This document shows positions 7,022 through 15,853 of a stretch of 20,127 nt of DNA, in pieces (position 1 is the first letter of the stretch; every line of letters begins with the position of its first letter). The notes beneath the pieces are model-generated. The model was not told where the DNA came from. It searched no databases and saw nothing but the letters and a program-made list of their open reading frames with translations. Origin of the DNA: a candidate division NPL-UPA2 bacterium (GTDB taxonomy: Bacteria; Bacillota; UBA994). Made by a program: the position numbers and the translations under genes. The stretch is from assembly GCA_018725205.1 (NCBI GenBank), contig QLUB01000018.1:1-20127 (forward strand), given 5' to 3'.

Positions 7022-9238
7022 TCATCCTCCTTGTTTGCTCCAAGCGGCGAGCGCCACAAAGGTAGCTGACTGAGACAAATCCTGCTTAGCTAAAGACTTA
7101 ACCACACAGCGCACGAGGCCTCCCTTGAAGCTAAACTCAAGCAAACCAAGTTCCGCAAAAACACTGAGTGCCGCAGCCGCCACGCTGTAGGCCACTGCTA
7201 GCGGCAGAGAAAACTCCGCTGCAAAGTCCGTAAGCGAGAAGCTTAGGCGATTCGCCGCAAACCGATACATGGCAAGCAGTGCCCGACGGTCAGGCACCAG
7301 CATGGGCAACTGCTCCTTACCACTATACATTACATCTTGGTCTACAAAAGAGCAAGCGGCACCTAAAGGTGGCGTTTCCGCCCCTATGGGGGGAGCAGCT
7401 AGTATACAGGTGTCGGCAGCGTCTAGCGTGAGTTCAGGGCGGAGTTCAAACCGAGCTCCCTTACGGCGCAGGTACATGGGTGTAAAGAGATGGGGAGGCT
7501 GAAAAAAGGCGGCCTTAAGCTCCGGCGTCAGGCGAGCGAAGCGTGCATCGGCAAGCACGGGCGACATCACTAGCCACCACTCTGCCCCGACCTTGAAATC
7601 CCGCAGTTGGAAAGATACCTGCACTTGACCGCGGAATTCCTCGCGACTAAGGCGGAAAATGATGTCTAGACGGTCCCCAGCCGCTAAGTCGCCAAAGCGC
7701 TCGGCTGCCCTAAACATAATCCCCGCACCGGTTACGCCTTGCGCTGAAGCCCACATTATCCGCAGGTGCTCTCCTGCCTTGCCCACCAGCCTTTTGTCTG
7801 TGAGCGTAAGTTGACGGCTAGCAAACACGGGCTCCGGGTTCCCTACGCCAAAAGGAGCAAGCAATTCAACTGCTGCGGCTAGTTCGGTGCTTGCTTCCGC
7901 TACATCTATTTCTGCATCAATACTTATGCGGGGTGTGAACAGCGCATCCGGCATTTCGTCAGCTACAGCCAAAAACGCATGGCGAAAGTCCGTGAGCTGC
8001 TCCTCTTTGAGAGTTAGACCCGCGGCTAGGCGATGTCCGCCGTACTTTACCAGCGTAGTAGAACACCGCGACAGCGCCGCGACAAGATCAAAGCCTGGGA
8101 TGCTGCGGCCCGACCCCCGCCACTCCCCTTGCTCTCCCTGACAAAGCAAGATACATGGGCGATAGAATTTCTCCACGAGGCGGGAGGCGACTATCCCGAC
8201 GACGCCGTGCGGCCACATTGGCGCGGACAAGACGACAGCTCTTTCGTTAGGGTTCACTAGGGCTAGCGCTTCTGTCAGCACATCCTGTTCGATGCGCTGG
8301 CGCTCGCGGTTCAGGGCGTCGAGTTCCTCGGCTATCGCTAAGGCTTTAGCTTGGCTATGCGTGAGGAGCAGGCGCAAGGGTAGCGAGGCGTCGCCGATAC
8401 GCCCGGCGGCATTAAGCCGCGGTGCCAGCGCAAACCCGATATGCCCTGCGCGTATACCTTCGGGTTTTACCCCCGCTACCTGCATCAAGGCAGATAACCC
8501 TGGGGAAGGACTCTTTAGGATTTCTAGCCCTTTCTGTACGTATAGTCTGTTTTCTCCCACGAGTGGAGCCACATCTGCCACTGTACCCAACGCGACTAAG
8601 TCTAAGAAGTCGCGTGCCGTCTCCCCTAGCAGAGCAACAGCCACTTTGTAGGCAACGCCAACACCCGCTAGTTCCTTAAAGGGGTATGCACACGTGCTAA
8701 GGCGCGGGTTGATCACGGCTGCCGCGTGGGGCACTGTGCCGCCGGGCATATGGTGATCGGTGATAATCAGGTCTAGGCCGAGTGTCAGCGCTTCTTCGGC
8801 CTCTTTCACAGCCGTAACACCGCAGTCTACGGTTACGACTAACGTACACCCCTTCTCTTTGGCCAGCATCAGCCCTTCCCGCTGCAGGCCGTAGCCGTCT
8901 TCGCGGGAGGGAATGTAAACGTAGGCCCTTATCCCCATGGACGATAGGGCCTTAAACATAAGGGCGGCTGCAGTAATGCCGTCCGCGTCGTAATCGCCGT
9001 GAATCATTACTTTTTCTTGGCTTTCACTGGCTAGCCTAAGCCTAGCCACAGCGGATGCCATGCCCTGCAGTAAGTAGGGGTCATGCTGGTGCGAGAAATC
9101 TGGAAACAGAAAGCGCTCTATTTCCTGCTCTGTAGTTAGCCCCCGCTGGTACAAAATGCGTGCCAATACAGGGTTCAGGTGGCTGTTCACAACGCGTCCC
9201 CCTCTGGCATAACAAAACCTCCCACTCAACCACTTCAC
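7022..9238 (-). CDS. recJ: Single-stranded-DNA-specific 5'-3' exonuclease RecJ
   Basis: Degrades single-stranded DNA 5' to 3' in recombination and mismatch/base-excision repair. DHH-family motifs are complete: HGDYDADGITAAA, VTVDCGV, the DHH in ITDHHMPGG, GTVADVAPL, and the DHHA1 signature KYGGHRLAAG. An OB-fold-like region follows (LAPFGVGNPEPVF to about residue 560), then a ~170-residue C-terminal extension common in Firmicutes RecJ. Length is 738 residues. The start is a GTG (9236-9238) without a clear ribosome site. A GTG at 9188-9190 with AGGGGG before it is an alternative, which would remove 16 residues of uncertain importance. recJ-apt-rel order is conserved in this phylum. Confidence 0.95.
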   Translation of the reverse strand: MKWLSGRFCYARGGRVVNSHLNPVLARILYQRGLTTEQEIERFLFPDFSHQHDPYLLQGMASAVARLRLASESQEKVMIHGDYDADGITAAALMFKALSSMGIRAYVYIPSREDGYGLQREGLMLAKEKGCTLVVTVDCGVTAVKEAEEALTLGLDLIITDHHMPGGTVPHAAAVINPRLSTCAYPFKELAGVGVAYKVAVALLGETARDFLDLVALGTVADVAPLVGENRLYVQKGLEILKSPSPGLSALMQVAGVKPEGIRAGHIGFALAPRLNAAGRIGDASLPLRLLLTHSQAKALAIAEELDALNRERQRIEQDVLTEALALVNPNERAVVLSAPMWPHGVVGIVASRLVEKFYRPCILLCQGEQGEWRGSGRSIPGFDLVAALSRCSTTLVKYGGHRLAAGLTLKEEQLTDFRHAFLAVADEMPDALFTPRISIDAEIDVAEASTELAAAVELLAPFGVGNPEPVFASRQLTLTDKRLVGKAGEHLRIMWASAQGVTGAGIMFRAAERFGDLAAGDRLDIIFRLSREEFRGQVQVSFQLRDFKVGAEWWLVMSPVLADARFARLTPELKAAFFQPPHLFTPMYLRRKGARFELRPELTLDAADTCILAAPPIGAETPPLGAACSFVDQDVMYSGKEQLPMLVPDRRALLAMYRFAANRLSFSLTDFAAEFSLPLAVAYSVAAAALSVFAELGLLEFSFKGGLVRCVVKSLAKQDLSQSATFVALAAWSKQGG

Positions 9239-9293
9239 CGCTAGTGTTAGCCAAGCCAGGGAAAATAATGATTGGCGGGAGGGGAAATTCGCG

Positions 9294-11504
9294 TTAGAGT
9301 TCTACTTTCACTAGGTCTCGGTCAATGAGGTTGATGCAGCGGGTGAGCTTCGCGGCGAGATGCGGAACCTCCCGCAGAGCGTGGCGCATCTGGCGTAGTA
9401 GGTCAATCTCTCGCCTTAGGAGTGCCACAATGTCCCCCTCATCGAGATTACATTGGTCGAGGATTGTGGTGAGGTCTTCTCCTTTGGCCCACAGATATCC
9501 TATCGGTGCAAGGTAGCTAGTATACACTACCTCCTGTGCCTGAGTGCGTTCGCCGGCAAACCGGTTGATGAACGACCACCACCTGTGGAGCTTCAGATCT
9601 TCGCACGGGAGGACGGTGTCAAACTTGCGCCAAGGATAATCTACCCCGAGCAGCAGCGCCACTATTTCAGGCTCGGCCAAGTCCTCGAGCATGCCCGCAA
9701 AAATGAGTTCTGTGATTAAGAGTTCTTGGATATAGATCTGCGCCGCCATGTCTCCGCGCGGGAGCAACATATCCTGCTCGATGTACCCTAGGCGCGCGAG
9801 GGTTTCCCGGCGTCGCGCAAACTCGGCCACAAAAGTATTCGTCGCCGGCAGACGATCTAGTTCTGCTTGTACTAGGTGCAGACGGTACAGAATTTGGTTG
9901 TACTGCTTTTTATGTGGGCGGCATTTACCGCGCTTTTTGGGCGAACAGCGCTTTTCTGGCACTCGCTCAAGCAGAGTGCGGAGCTCATCACGCCGCCTGG
10001 CGAGATCTGGGTCCTCACTGTGCTTTCGCGCCTCTAGTTTTTCGTAGCTCTTGAGTTTATTCTGCAGTTGCCGGCGATTTGTGGGACACGAGGGGTCATT
10101 TATGGCGAGGCAGATCTGCTGCTCGAAGCCTTTCTTTTCCGCTTCCACCAAATTGTATCGAGCCATGACCTCCCTGCGATCAATGCCTGAAAGATAACTG
10201 GCAAAGCTCATAGTCAGCACCTTCTCTTGGTGTTCGGGCGCTACGTACTTGATCAGGTTAAGGACGCTGTTAAAGGTGAGCTTAAACTGGCTGTTCAACC
10301 GCTCTACATCAAGCTGTGGATAGTTTTCCAGCCGGGAGCGATAATCAGAAACGAGCGTGAAGACGAAGCCCGCCTCATCCATGCCGCGCCTGCCTGCCCG
10401 CCCAGCCATTTGAAAGTATTCCTGGGCCTTAAGTGGTCGCACGCTTTTGCCGTCAAACTTGCGCTGGCCGTCAAAACACACAGCTCGCACAGGGTAATTA
10501 ATCCCTACGGAGAAAGTTTCGGTGCAGTAGAGGACTTTCACGAGCTTTTGCGCAAAGAGCTCCTCCACCATGTCTTTAAGGACTGGCAAAAGCCCGGCAT
10601 GGTGATACCCGATGCCCCGGCGGAGGACGCTTCGGAGCATGCGATAGTCCCCGCTTTTGGCGAGGCCCGGCACTTCCCCAAACCGCGTCAGCACCGCTTC
10701 AACCTCCGCGAGTTCCTGCTTAGTGAGCAGCTGCAGAGCGAGTGCCGTGTCACGGGCGTTAGCCGCACACTGTCTGCGGCTAAAGACAAAGAACAGCGCG
10801 GGCAGATAACTGCCCTTAATCGCCTTAATTAGGTCGAGGTGCGTAATCTTGGCGTCCGCCATAAAGGGCGGCGGCTCAGTGTTGCTCATCGGACGCATGA
10901 CGCGCTTGCCACTCGCATCGAGCAGATAGAAGTAATGAATCAGCGGCACCACGCGCTTTTGTTCCACGACTTCGGCAAATTCCTCGCCGCGCACCAACGA
11001 CAGCCACCCCACGAGTTCGGAGAGATTGCCGATGGTAGCCGAAAGACCCAATACGCGGATATGCGGCGGGGCAAAGATAAGACTTTCCTCCCAGGCCACA
11101 CCGCGGTCGCTGTCAATGTAGTGGATTTCGTCAAATATAACATGCGAGATGTCGTCCACAAATGGTTCTTTGGCCAACACCATATTGCGAAAAATCTCGG
11201 TCGTCATCACCAAGCAGTCCCCACGCGGGTTAATACTGACGTCGCCCGTTACGATGCCTACCCGGTCCTCGCCAAACCTTAGCTTAAACTCTTTGTACTT
11301 CTGGTTGCTTAAAGCCTTGATTGGTGCGGTGTAAACGATTTTTTGGCCGCGGCGCAAGGACTGCTCCACCAAAAAGTCGGCCACAAGTGTCTTACCGACA
11401 CCTGTAGGAGCACAAACAATAACGGAACGACCTGCGGCGATAAACTCCATCGCTTGTTGCTGAAACCGGTCGAGTTGGAAGTCTTGGTAGGATGTAATCG
11501 TCAC
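9294..11504 (-). CDS. Ski2/Mtr4-like DExH-box helicase
   Basis: A superfamily 2 helicase, most like RNA-acting Ski2/Mtr4 types, though the substrate is not known. Walker A is APTGVGKT (32-39), Walker B is DEIH (125-128), motif III is SAT (155-157) in GLSATIGNL, and motif VI is QMAGRAGRRG in the second RecA domain. After ~440 comes a charged coiled-coil-like stretch with four cysteines (CLAINDPSC and later KRCSPKKRGKC), which may bind a metal. A helical C-terminal part follows. The start is GTG (11502-11504) with AGGAG 6 bp before it. It sits between secF and recJ, where most relatives have no such gene. Its upstream gap, shared with the divergent CNNM gene, is the heptamer mosaic. Confidence 0.92.
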   Translation of the reverse strand: MTITSYQDFQLDRFQQQAMEFIAAGRSVIVCAPTGVGKTLVADFLVEQSLRRGQKIVYTAPIKALSNQKYKEFKLRFGEDRVGIVTGDVSINPRGDCLVMTTEIFRNMVLAKEPFVDDISHVIFDEIHYIDSDRGVAWEESLIFAPPHIRVLGLSATIGNLSELVGWLSLVRGEEFAEVVEQKRVVPLIHYFYLLDASGKRVMRPMSNTEPPPFMADAKITHLDLIKAIKGSYLPALFFVFSRRQCAANARDTALALQLLTKQELAEVEAVLTRFGEVPGLAKSGDYRMLRSVLRRGIGYHHAGLLPVLKDMVEELFAQKLVKVLYCTETFSVGINYPVRAVCFDGQRKFDGKSVRPLKAQEYFQMAGRAGRRGMDEAGFVFTLVSDYRSRLENYPQLDVERLNSQFKLTFNSVLNLIKYVAPEHQEKVLTMSFASYLSGIDRREVMARYNLVEAEKKGFEQQICLAINDPSCPTNRRQLQNKLKSYEKLEARKHSEDPDLARRRDELRTLLERVPEKRCSPKKRGKCRPHKKQYNQILYRLHLVQAELDRLPATNTFVAEFARRRETLARLGYIEQDMLLPRGDMAAQIYIQELLITELIFAGMLEDLAEPEIVALLLGVDYPWRKFDTVLPCEDLKLHRWWSFINRFAGERTQAQEVVYTSYLAPIGYLWAKGEDLTTILDQCNLDEGDIVALLRREIDLLRQMRHALREVPHLAAKLTRCINLIDRDLVKVEL

Positions 11505-11515
11505 GTTGTTCTCCT

Positions 11516-11620
11516 GTCTTTTGCTATCTGCTATCCGCTGTCCGCCGCCAGCCGCCAGCCTCTACCATGTGCCATGTGCTAAGTGCTATGTGCCACTTTC
11601 CGCCGTCAACCGTCCCCCGT
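11516..11620. repeat. Mosaic of about 15 in-register 7-bp words
   Basis: In one phase every 7 bp, the sequence steps through related words: GCTATCT at 11523, GCTATCC at 11530 and GCTGTCC at 11537. GCCGCCA follows at 11544 and 11551. CCATGTG comes at 11565 and 11572, CTAAGTG at 11579 and CTATGTG at 11586. CCGCCGT is at 11600, CAACCGT at 11607 and CCCCCGT at 11614. CCATGTG is the complement of the heptamer at 6451, and CAACCGT of the one at 20075. It fills most of the 187-bp gap between the helicase and CNNM genes. Confidence 0.85.
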
Positions 11621-11652
11621 ACTCGCCCCTATGCAACGCCCTCACGCTAGGG

Positions 11653-11658
11653 TATACT
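11653..11658 (+). promoter_or_regulatory. Possible -10 box for the CNNM gene
   Basis: TATACT at 11653-11658 lies 39 bp before the chosen ATG and outside the heptamer mosaic. ATGCAA (11631-11636), 16 bp upstream, is only a poor -35 match, so the promoter call is weak. Confidence 0.35.
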
Positions 11659-11691
11659 TGGGACAGAAGTTGAGGAGGAGTGTTCGCCTTA

Positions 11692-12951
11692 ATGGACTCG
11701 CACTTATGGCACATCGTAGTGCTAGTGGCCCTGCTAATGATGTCCGCTTATTTCTCCGCCATGGAAACTGCCCTGATGTCCTTAGGCAGACTGCGCGTGC
11801 GACACCTCGTGGATGAAGGCGCTATAGGCGCGAAACGCGTAGAGCGGCTGCTTAGTAACCCGGGACGCCTGCTCAGTACAATCCTTATTGGCAATAATAT
11901 GGTAAACATCGCGGCTACCTCGGTGGCCACTTTTATCGCCATTAACCTGTTTGGGGAGGGCACAGGGCTTGGTGTCGCCACAGTCGTTATGACCTTAGTT
12001 ATTCTCATTTTCGGCGAAATATCCCCAAAAACCTTTGGCCTGCACCACAATCAACGTATTTCCCTCCGTCATTCCGGCTTGCTGTCCCTCTTGCTTATCC
12101 TCTTTAACCCGCTCGCGGTGGTGCTTGAGGGTATATCCAGGCTTTTGCTTACGCTCATCGGAGGACATTTCCGGGCCCCTGCAACCACATTTAGCGAAGA
12201 AGAGCTGCGCACACTAGTCACCGTCGGGCAGGAAGAAGGCATTCTCCAGGTCGAAGAAAAAGAGATGATTACCAGTGTAATTGAATTCGGCGATACATTG
12301 GTCAAAGACATCATGACGCCGCGTACGGAAGTTGTGCGCGTGAGCGTGCGCATTACATATCCGGCGTTGCTAGATATTCTGCGGCGGAACGGTTATTCAC
12401 GTGTGCCGGTGTACGACAACGGCATTGACGATATTGTGGGTGTTTTGCATGCCAAGGATTTACTGGGACTTGCACCTGTGGAACCCTTCGACGTACGCCA
12501 TTTACTTAGGTCACCGTACTTTGTGCCGGAGTTGAAGAGAGTAAGTGAGCTTTTAGCGGATTTTAAGCGCAAGAAGCTGCATATGGCCATCGTGGTAGAT
12601 GAGTACGGGGGGACGGCGGGGCTTATTACCCTAGAAGACTTAGTCGAAGAGATTATGGGCGACATTGCCGATGAGTATGACGAGGACGAGCTACCGGACT
12701 TTACCTACATTGACGACAACACGATTGAAATGTCTGGCTCCCTGAACATACGGGACGCATCGGAAGTTATCGGCCGGGACTTGCCCGCAGGCGAATACGA
12801 CACGGTGGGTGGGATGATCATGTATAGGCTGGGCACCGTTCCCTCACCCGGCGACTGCGTAATGGTAAACGACCTGCAATTCACGGTAAAGTCCATGGAT
12901 GGCTCCCGCGTAGAAGCCGTGACGATCGTACTTAATAGCGAGCAATCTTAA
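11692..12951 (+). CDS. CNNM/CBS/CorC-HlyC-type membrane protein (hemolysin family, divalent-cation transport-like)
   Basis: A membrane protein of the HlyC/CorC family, related to Mg/Co transport proteins. Residues ~5-170 form the CNNM (DUF21) membrane domain, with a first helix HIVVLVALLMMSAYFSAMET and the family's small-residue and ISPKTFG features. Residues ~205-325 are a CBS pair (DIMTPRTEV, GYSRVPVYDN, VVDEYGGTAGLITLEDL, EEIMGDI). The C-terminal ~85 residues are the CorC/HlyC domain. AGGAGGAG at 11673-11680 is about 11 bp before the ATG; a GTG at 11680 overlaps that site and is less likely. It is the only complete gene I read on the plus strand, inserted between helicase and secF, and ends in a strong terminator shared with secF. 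Confidence 0.94.
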   Translation: MDSHLWHIVVLVALLMMSAYFSAMETALMSLGRLRVRHLVDEGAIGAKRVERLLSNPGRLLSTILIGNNMVNIAATSVATFIAINLFGEGTGLGVATVVMTLVILIFGEISPKTFGLHHNQRISLRHSGLLSLLLILFNPLAVVLEGISRLLLTLIGGHFRAPATTFSEEELRTLVTVGQEEGILQVEEKEMITSVIEFGDTLVKDIMTPRTEVVRVSVRITYPALLDILRRNGYSRVPVYDNGIDDIVGVLHAKDLLGLAPVEPFDVRHLLRSPYFVPELKRVSELLADFKRKKLHMAIVVDEYGGTAGLITLEDLVEEIMGDIADEYDEDELPDFTYIDDNTIEMSGSLNIRDASEVIGRDLPAGEYDTVGGMIMYRLGTVPSPGDCVMVNDLQFTVKSMDGSRVEAVTIVLNSEQS

Positions 12952-12957
12952 GCTGAC

Positions 12958-12985
12958 AAGGCGGCCGGAGTTCCCCGGCCGCCTT
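12958..12985. terminator. Bidirectional hairpin terminator between CNNM gene and secF
   Basis: AAGGCGGCCGG (12958-12968) and CCGGCCGCCTT (12975-12985) form a perfect 11-bp stem with a 6-base loop, followed by CCTTT. It lies between two convergent stop codons. The terminal AA/TT pairs give a short U-rich side on the plus strand, and on the minus strand only a weak one. Confidence 0.85.
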
Positions 12986-12992
12986 CCTTTAT

Positions 12993-13889
12993 CTAGGCTT
13001 TACGCACGGCTCCCTTGGCGAACTCTGCCTCTTTCCAATCTACCCAGATTGAACTGGCCATAAAAACGGAGGAGTAAGTCCCCGCCACTATACCGATGAC
13101 TAAGGCAAAGGCTAGCGGGCGCAGCGTTACGCCCCCTAACACTAGGACTGCCCCAATCGCGAGGAGTGTGGTAATAGAAGTGTTCAAGGAGCGCCGCAAG
13201 GTTTCCAAAATACTGGTGTTGACGAGCTTCTCAAAGTCACCTTGGCGCTTTTGCTTATTAAGATTTTCGCGGATACGGTCAAACACCACAATCGTGTCAT
13301 TGATAGAATAGCCGACAATAGCGAGAATAGCCGCTACGAACTCGCTGTTTACCTCAATCCGCAGCAGGGCGAAGACTGCTAACACCACGAATACGTCGTG
13401 CAGCAAGGCAATAACGGCAGCAACAGCGAACTTAACCTCAAACCGCAGCGCAATGTAGACAAGCATACCAATCGAAGCTAGGACTAAGGCAATAAAGGCG
13501 TTGCGTGCGAGTTCTAGGCTGAACACAGCGTCCACGCTAGAGGTCGAGATATTCTCGGCCTCTTTCCATTTAGCGGTAACAGCCTCAATGGCGGTGGCCA
13601 GTTTCTGTGGGTCAGTCTCGGAAGTGCGAATCTGCACCAGCGTCGTCGCCTGTCTGCCCTCGCGCACATCACGTACTTGGAACTTATCGAGGTGAGCGGT
13701 TAGGACCTCATTGACCTCGGGGATGGTAAACTGCGTCTTTAGATCGATTTCTAGCAGGGTTCCGCTCAAGAAGTCAATCCCAAGATTAAGGCCGCGGGTA
13801 AACAGCAGGATCACACCTACGACGAGGATAACGGCAGAGACTTTGTAGAAATGACGTCGCTTGCCGATAATATCAAAGTTTAATTTCAT
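12993..13889 (-). CDS. secF: Protein translocase subunit SecF
   Basis: Membrane partner of SecD; the pair uses the proton-motive force to help pull exported proteins through SecYEG. At 298 residues it has the usual six-helix layout: a first helix after FDIIGKRRHFYKVS (~15-35), an external loop with NLGIDFLSGT, then five helices. The conserved GYSINDTIVVFDRIREN lies near residues 192-208. The ATG (13887-13889) overlaps the secD stop in ATGA fashion, so the two are translationally coupled. It faces the CNNM gene across a shared terminator. Confidence 0.97.
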   Translation of the reverse strand: MKLNFDIIGKRRHFYKVSAVILVVGVILLFTRGLNLGIDFLSGTLLEIDLKTQFTIPEVNEVLTAHLDKFQVRDVREGRQATTLVQIRTSETDPQKLATAIEAVTAKWKEAENISTSSVDAVFSLELARNAFIALVLASIGMLVYIALRFEVKFAVAAVIALLHDVFVVLAVFALLRIEVNSEFVAAILAIVGYSINDTIVVFDRIRENLNKQKRQGDFEKLVNTSILETLRRSLNTSITTLLAIGAVLVLGGVTLRPLAFALVIGIVAGTYSSVFMASSIWVDWKEAEFAKGAVRKA

Positions 13890-15106
13890 CTCTTAGCTCC
13901 TCCTGACAGAAGGGACTGCGAAGTCTTAATGAGCTGGGAGTTAATCATAAGTGTAAGGAACAGGCGGGTTACGGTGAGTGCGGTAAACATGCTGACGACA
14001 ATGCTCATACTAAGCGTGACGGCAAAGCCGCGGATGGGTCCCGTACCAAAATAATACAACACAGCTGTGCCGATTAGCGTAGTAATGTTAGCGTCAAACA
14101 CTGTCCATAAGGCACGACTAAAGCCCGTAGCTACAGATGCCCGCAGTGAGCGTCCGCCTCTTAGCTCTTCTTTAACACGTTCAAAGATAATCACGTTCGC
14201 ATCTACCGCCATACCGATACCTAAGACTATCCCGGCGACACCGGGCAGAGTAATCGTGGCATTAATAGAAGCCAGTCCCCACAGCACCAGCATTGTGTAC
14301 ACGACGAGCGCAAGGTCAGCCGCTAGGCCAAATCCACGGTAGACCACTAACATAAACAGGACAACCAACCCGAGGCCGATGAGCCCGGCGATGACACTCC
14401 TGTCTAACGAGGCCTGCCCTAGTGTCGGGCCGACACCGCGGAAGTCCCGCACCTCTAGGTCTACCGGGAGTGCGCCGGAACGCAGCATAATGGCGAGGCT
14501 TCTGGCTTCGGCCAGTGAGCCCAAACCAGTAATCGAGCCCTCGGCACCGACCGCACCCTCAATAGTAGGGGCAGAAATCACTGCTTCGTCAAGCGTAATC
14601 ACCAGTCTTTGCCCGATGTTGGCACCTGTGAACTCGCGCATTTTGCGGCCGCCCTCGTCATTTAGTCTGATGTTGACTAGGGCACGTCGCTCGGCATCCA
14701 GGTCCTCGCGGGCATCGCGCAAGCTGTCCCCGGTGAGGATGACATTGCCGTTGATGTCCTTAAACCTAAGCACGGCGGTGGTGCCGATAACTTCCAGCAC
14801 CGACTCCTGGTCTTCATACTCGGGCAAAGAAATGCGAATGCGGCGCTCACCCTCGCGCACCACTTCCGGCTCCACTACACCTAAAGCGTTGACGCGTTGG
14901 CTAAGAATAGCTACCGCTCTTGTCATGGCGTCATCGTTAATCTCTGGCACTTCTTCCGAGGGCACAGCCTCAAGGAGCACGGAGATACCGCCCCGGATGT
15001 CCAGACCAAACGTAATGCCCTCGGCCAGCGGCCGATAAGAATAGTATGCCGCACCGCCGATGAGGGCGATGACCAGCATAAACAAGATTAGATACTTGGT
15101 GCGCAA
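13886..15106 (-). CDS. secD: Protein translocase subunit SecD
   Basis: Larger subunit of the SecDF export motor. Residues 5-25 are the first membrane helix, followed by GLDIRGGISVLLEA, the large external P1 region (~40-230), and five more helices. DFRGVGPTLGQ and GIGMAVDANVIIFERVKEEL are signature stretches. The 406-residue length is normal for a separate SecD. The start is TTG (15104-15106) with AGGAGG 8 bp upstream, a strong site that supports this unusual codon. A separate sigma-A-type promoter lies in the gap to the HD gene. In many relatives yajC precedes secD; here an HD-domain gene does. Confidence 0.97.
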   Translation of the reverse strand: MRTKYLILFMLVIALIGGAAYYSYRPLAEGITFGLDIRGGISVLLEAVPSEEVPEINDDAMTRAVAILSQRVNALGVVEPEVVREGERRIRISLPEYEDQESVLEVIGTTAVLRFKDINGNVILTGDSLRDAREDLDAERRALVNIRLNDEGGRKMREFTGANIGQRLVITLDEAVISAPTIEGAVGAEGSITGLGSLAEARSLAIMLRSGALPVDLEVRDFRGVGPTLGQASLDRSVIAGLIGLGLVVLFMLVVYRGFGLAADLALVVYTMLVLWGLASINATITLPGVAGIVLGIGMAVDANVIIFERVKEELRGGRSLRASVATGFSRALWTVFDANITTLIGTAVLYYFGTGPIRGFAVTLSMSIVVSMFTALTVTRLFLTLMINSQLIKTSQSLLSGGAKR

Positions 15107-15149
15107 CTTGGTTTCCTCCTAGCATTGTCTCTTTCTCTTGCCCTGAACA

Positions 15150-15179
15150 ATTATAGCCCCTGTCTTATAAGTGGGTCAA
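15150..15179 (-). promoter_or_regulatory. Sigma-A-type promoter for secDF
   Basis: On the minus strand, TTGACC (complement of 15174-15179) and a perfect TATAAT (complement of 15150-15155) are 18 bp apart. This gives a leader of about 35-40 bases before the secD TTG. It lies in the 75-bp gap after the HD gene, so secDF can be expressed independently of the upstream regulatory genes. Confidence 0.75.
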
Positions 15180-15181
15180 CA

Positions 15182-15853
15182 CTAAAGCAACTTCGCGTCA
15201 TTAACCACAATGGAAAATTGGCAGCCAAGTCGCTCAGCCGCACGTTTGCACATCACCATCCGCGTCAGGAAAATCTCAAAATAATCCATTACCGGGCAAA
15301 TCGCTATATCAATGCTTAGACGTAAAGTAATGGTGCGATGTTCCCTGTCAGTCAGCACTTCCGATTTTTCTACGGCATAATTTACGCGGTCATGGATGTC
15401 AAACTTCACCAAATCGCGATTGCGTACGCGCGAGCGGTGTACGTCTGTCTTGTCAGCGAGGATCAGCGCAGCCGCCACATCGTTCACGGGCTGGCCATAC
15501 TGCTCTTCGTGGTTGCCAATCGCGGCAGTGACCACAGCAATTTCCGCAAAGGGCATGCTCATTTCCTCGAGCGTTTGCATCACAATCATGGCGGCGCTCT
15601 GGCCGTGGTTGTGGCGGCTAATTACATTGCCAAGGTCGTGCGTCCACCCCGCGATGGCCGCAAGCTCCGTCTCCCGCTCGGAATGGCCGAGTTCACGCAA
15701 GATGCGCGCCGCTACTTGCGCGACCACGGCGGAATGGCGCAGGCCATGCTCCGTAAAGCCCATAGCCGCTAGGTGTCCATTGCCGAAGTCAAGGTAGGTC
15801 TGTACACGGGGATGGGCTTTCACAGCACTTAAGCTGACTTGTTCTTTCATCAC
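15182..15853 (-). CDS. HD-domain phosphohydrolase of unknown substrate
   Basis: A 223-residue soluble HD-superfamily protein. Metal ligands are visible as His in TEHGLRHS (~35-40), the HD pair in GWTHDLGNV (~72-73), further His in RHNHGQS and IGNHEEQYG, and Asp in ILADKTDVHRSRVRNRD. The C-terminal half (DIHDRVNYAV, ICPVMDYFEIFLTRM, RAAERLGC) is well formed and looks like a conserved Clostridia family often found next to secD. ATG at 15851-15853 follows AGGGAG by about 10 bp. It overlaps the end of the P-loop gene by 65 bp, but the N-terminal VSLSAVKAHPRVQTYL looks authentic, so the long overlap is probably a run-on of the P-loop gene. Substrate unknown. Confidence 0.9.
   Translation of the reverse strand: MMKEQVSLSAVKAHPRVQTYLDFGNGHLAAMGFTEHGLRHSAVVAQVAARILRELGHSERETELAAIAGWTHDLGNVISRHNHGQSAAMIVMQTLEEMSMPFAEIAVVTAAIGNHEEQYGQPVNDVAAALILADKTDVHRSRVRNRDLVKFDIHDRVNYAVEKSEVLTDREHRTITLRLSIDIAICPVMDYFEIFLTRMVMCKRAAERLGCQFSIVVNDAKLL

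Noticed and set aside
7020..7043. An upstream start for apt overlapping recJ
   Set aside because: AAGGAGG lies 6 bp before the ATG at 7017-7019, and the conserved protein begins right after it.
9239..9293. A promoter in the helicase-recJ gap
   Set aside because: No convincing -35/-10 pair is visible on the minus strand; recJ may be read through from upstream.
10227..10832. A 201-codon plus-strand open frame opposite the helicase
   Set aside because: The helicase motifs on the minus strand are unmistakable; this frame has no recognisable domain or ribosome site.
12958..12985. Operator or recombination site at the large palindrome after the CNNM gene
   Set aside because: Its position between convergent stop codons and its GC-rich stem fit a shared terminator better.
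14379..15038. A 219-codon plus-strand open frame opposite secD
   Set aside because: It is Ser/Arg/Thr-rich, as expected for the antisense of a hydrophobic gene, and secD is certain.
15789..15853. A later start for the HD-domain gene to avoid the 65-bp overlap
   Set aside because: The N-terminal residues in the overlap look like real family sequence and the ribosome site fits 15853; the run-on end of the P-loop gene is the likelier cause.
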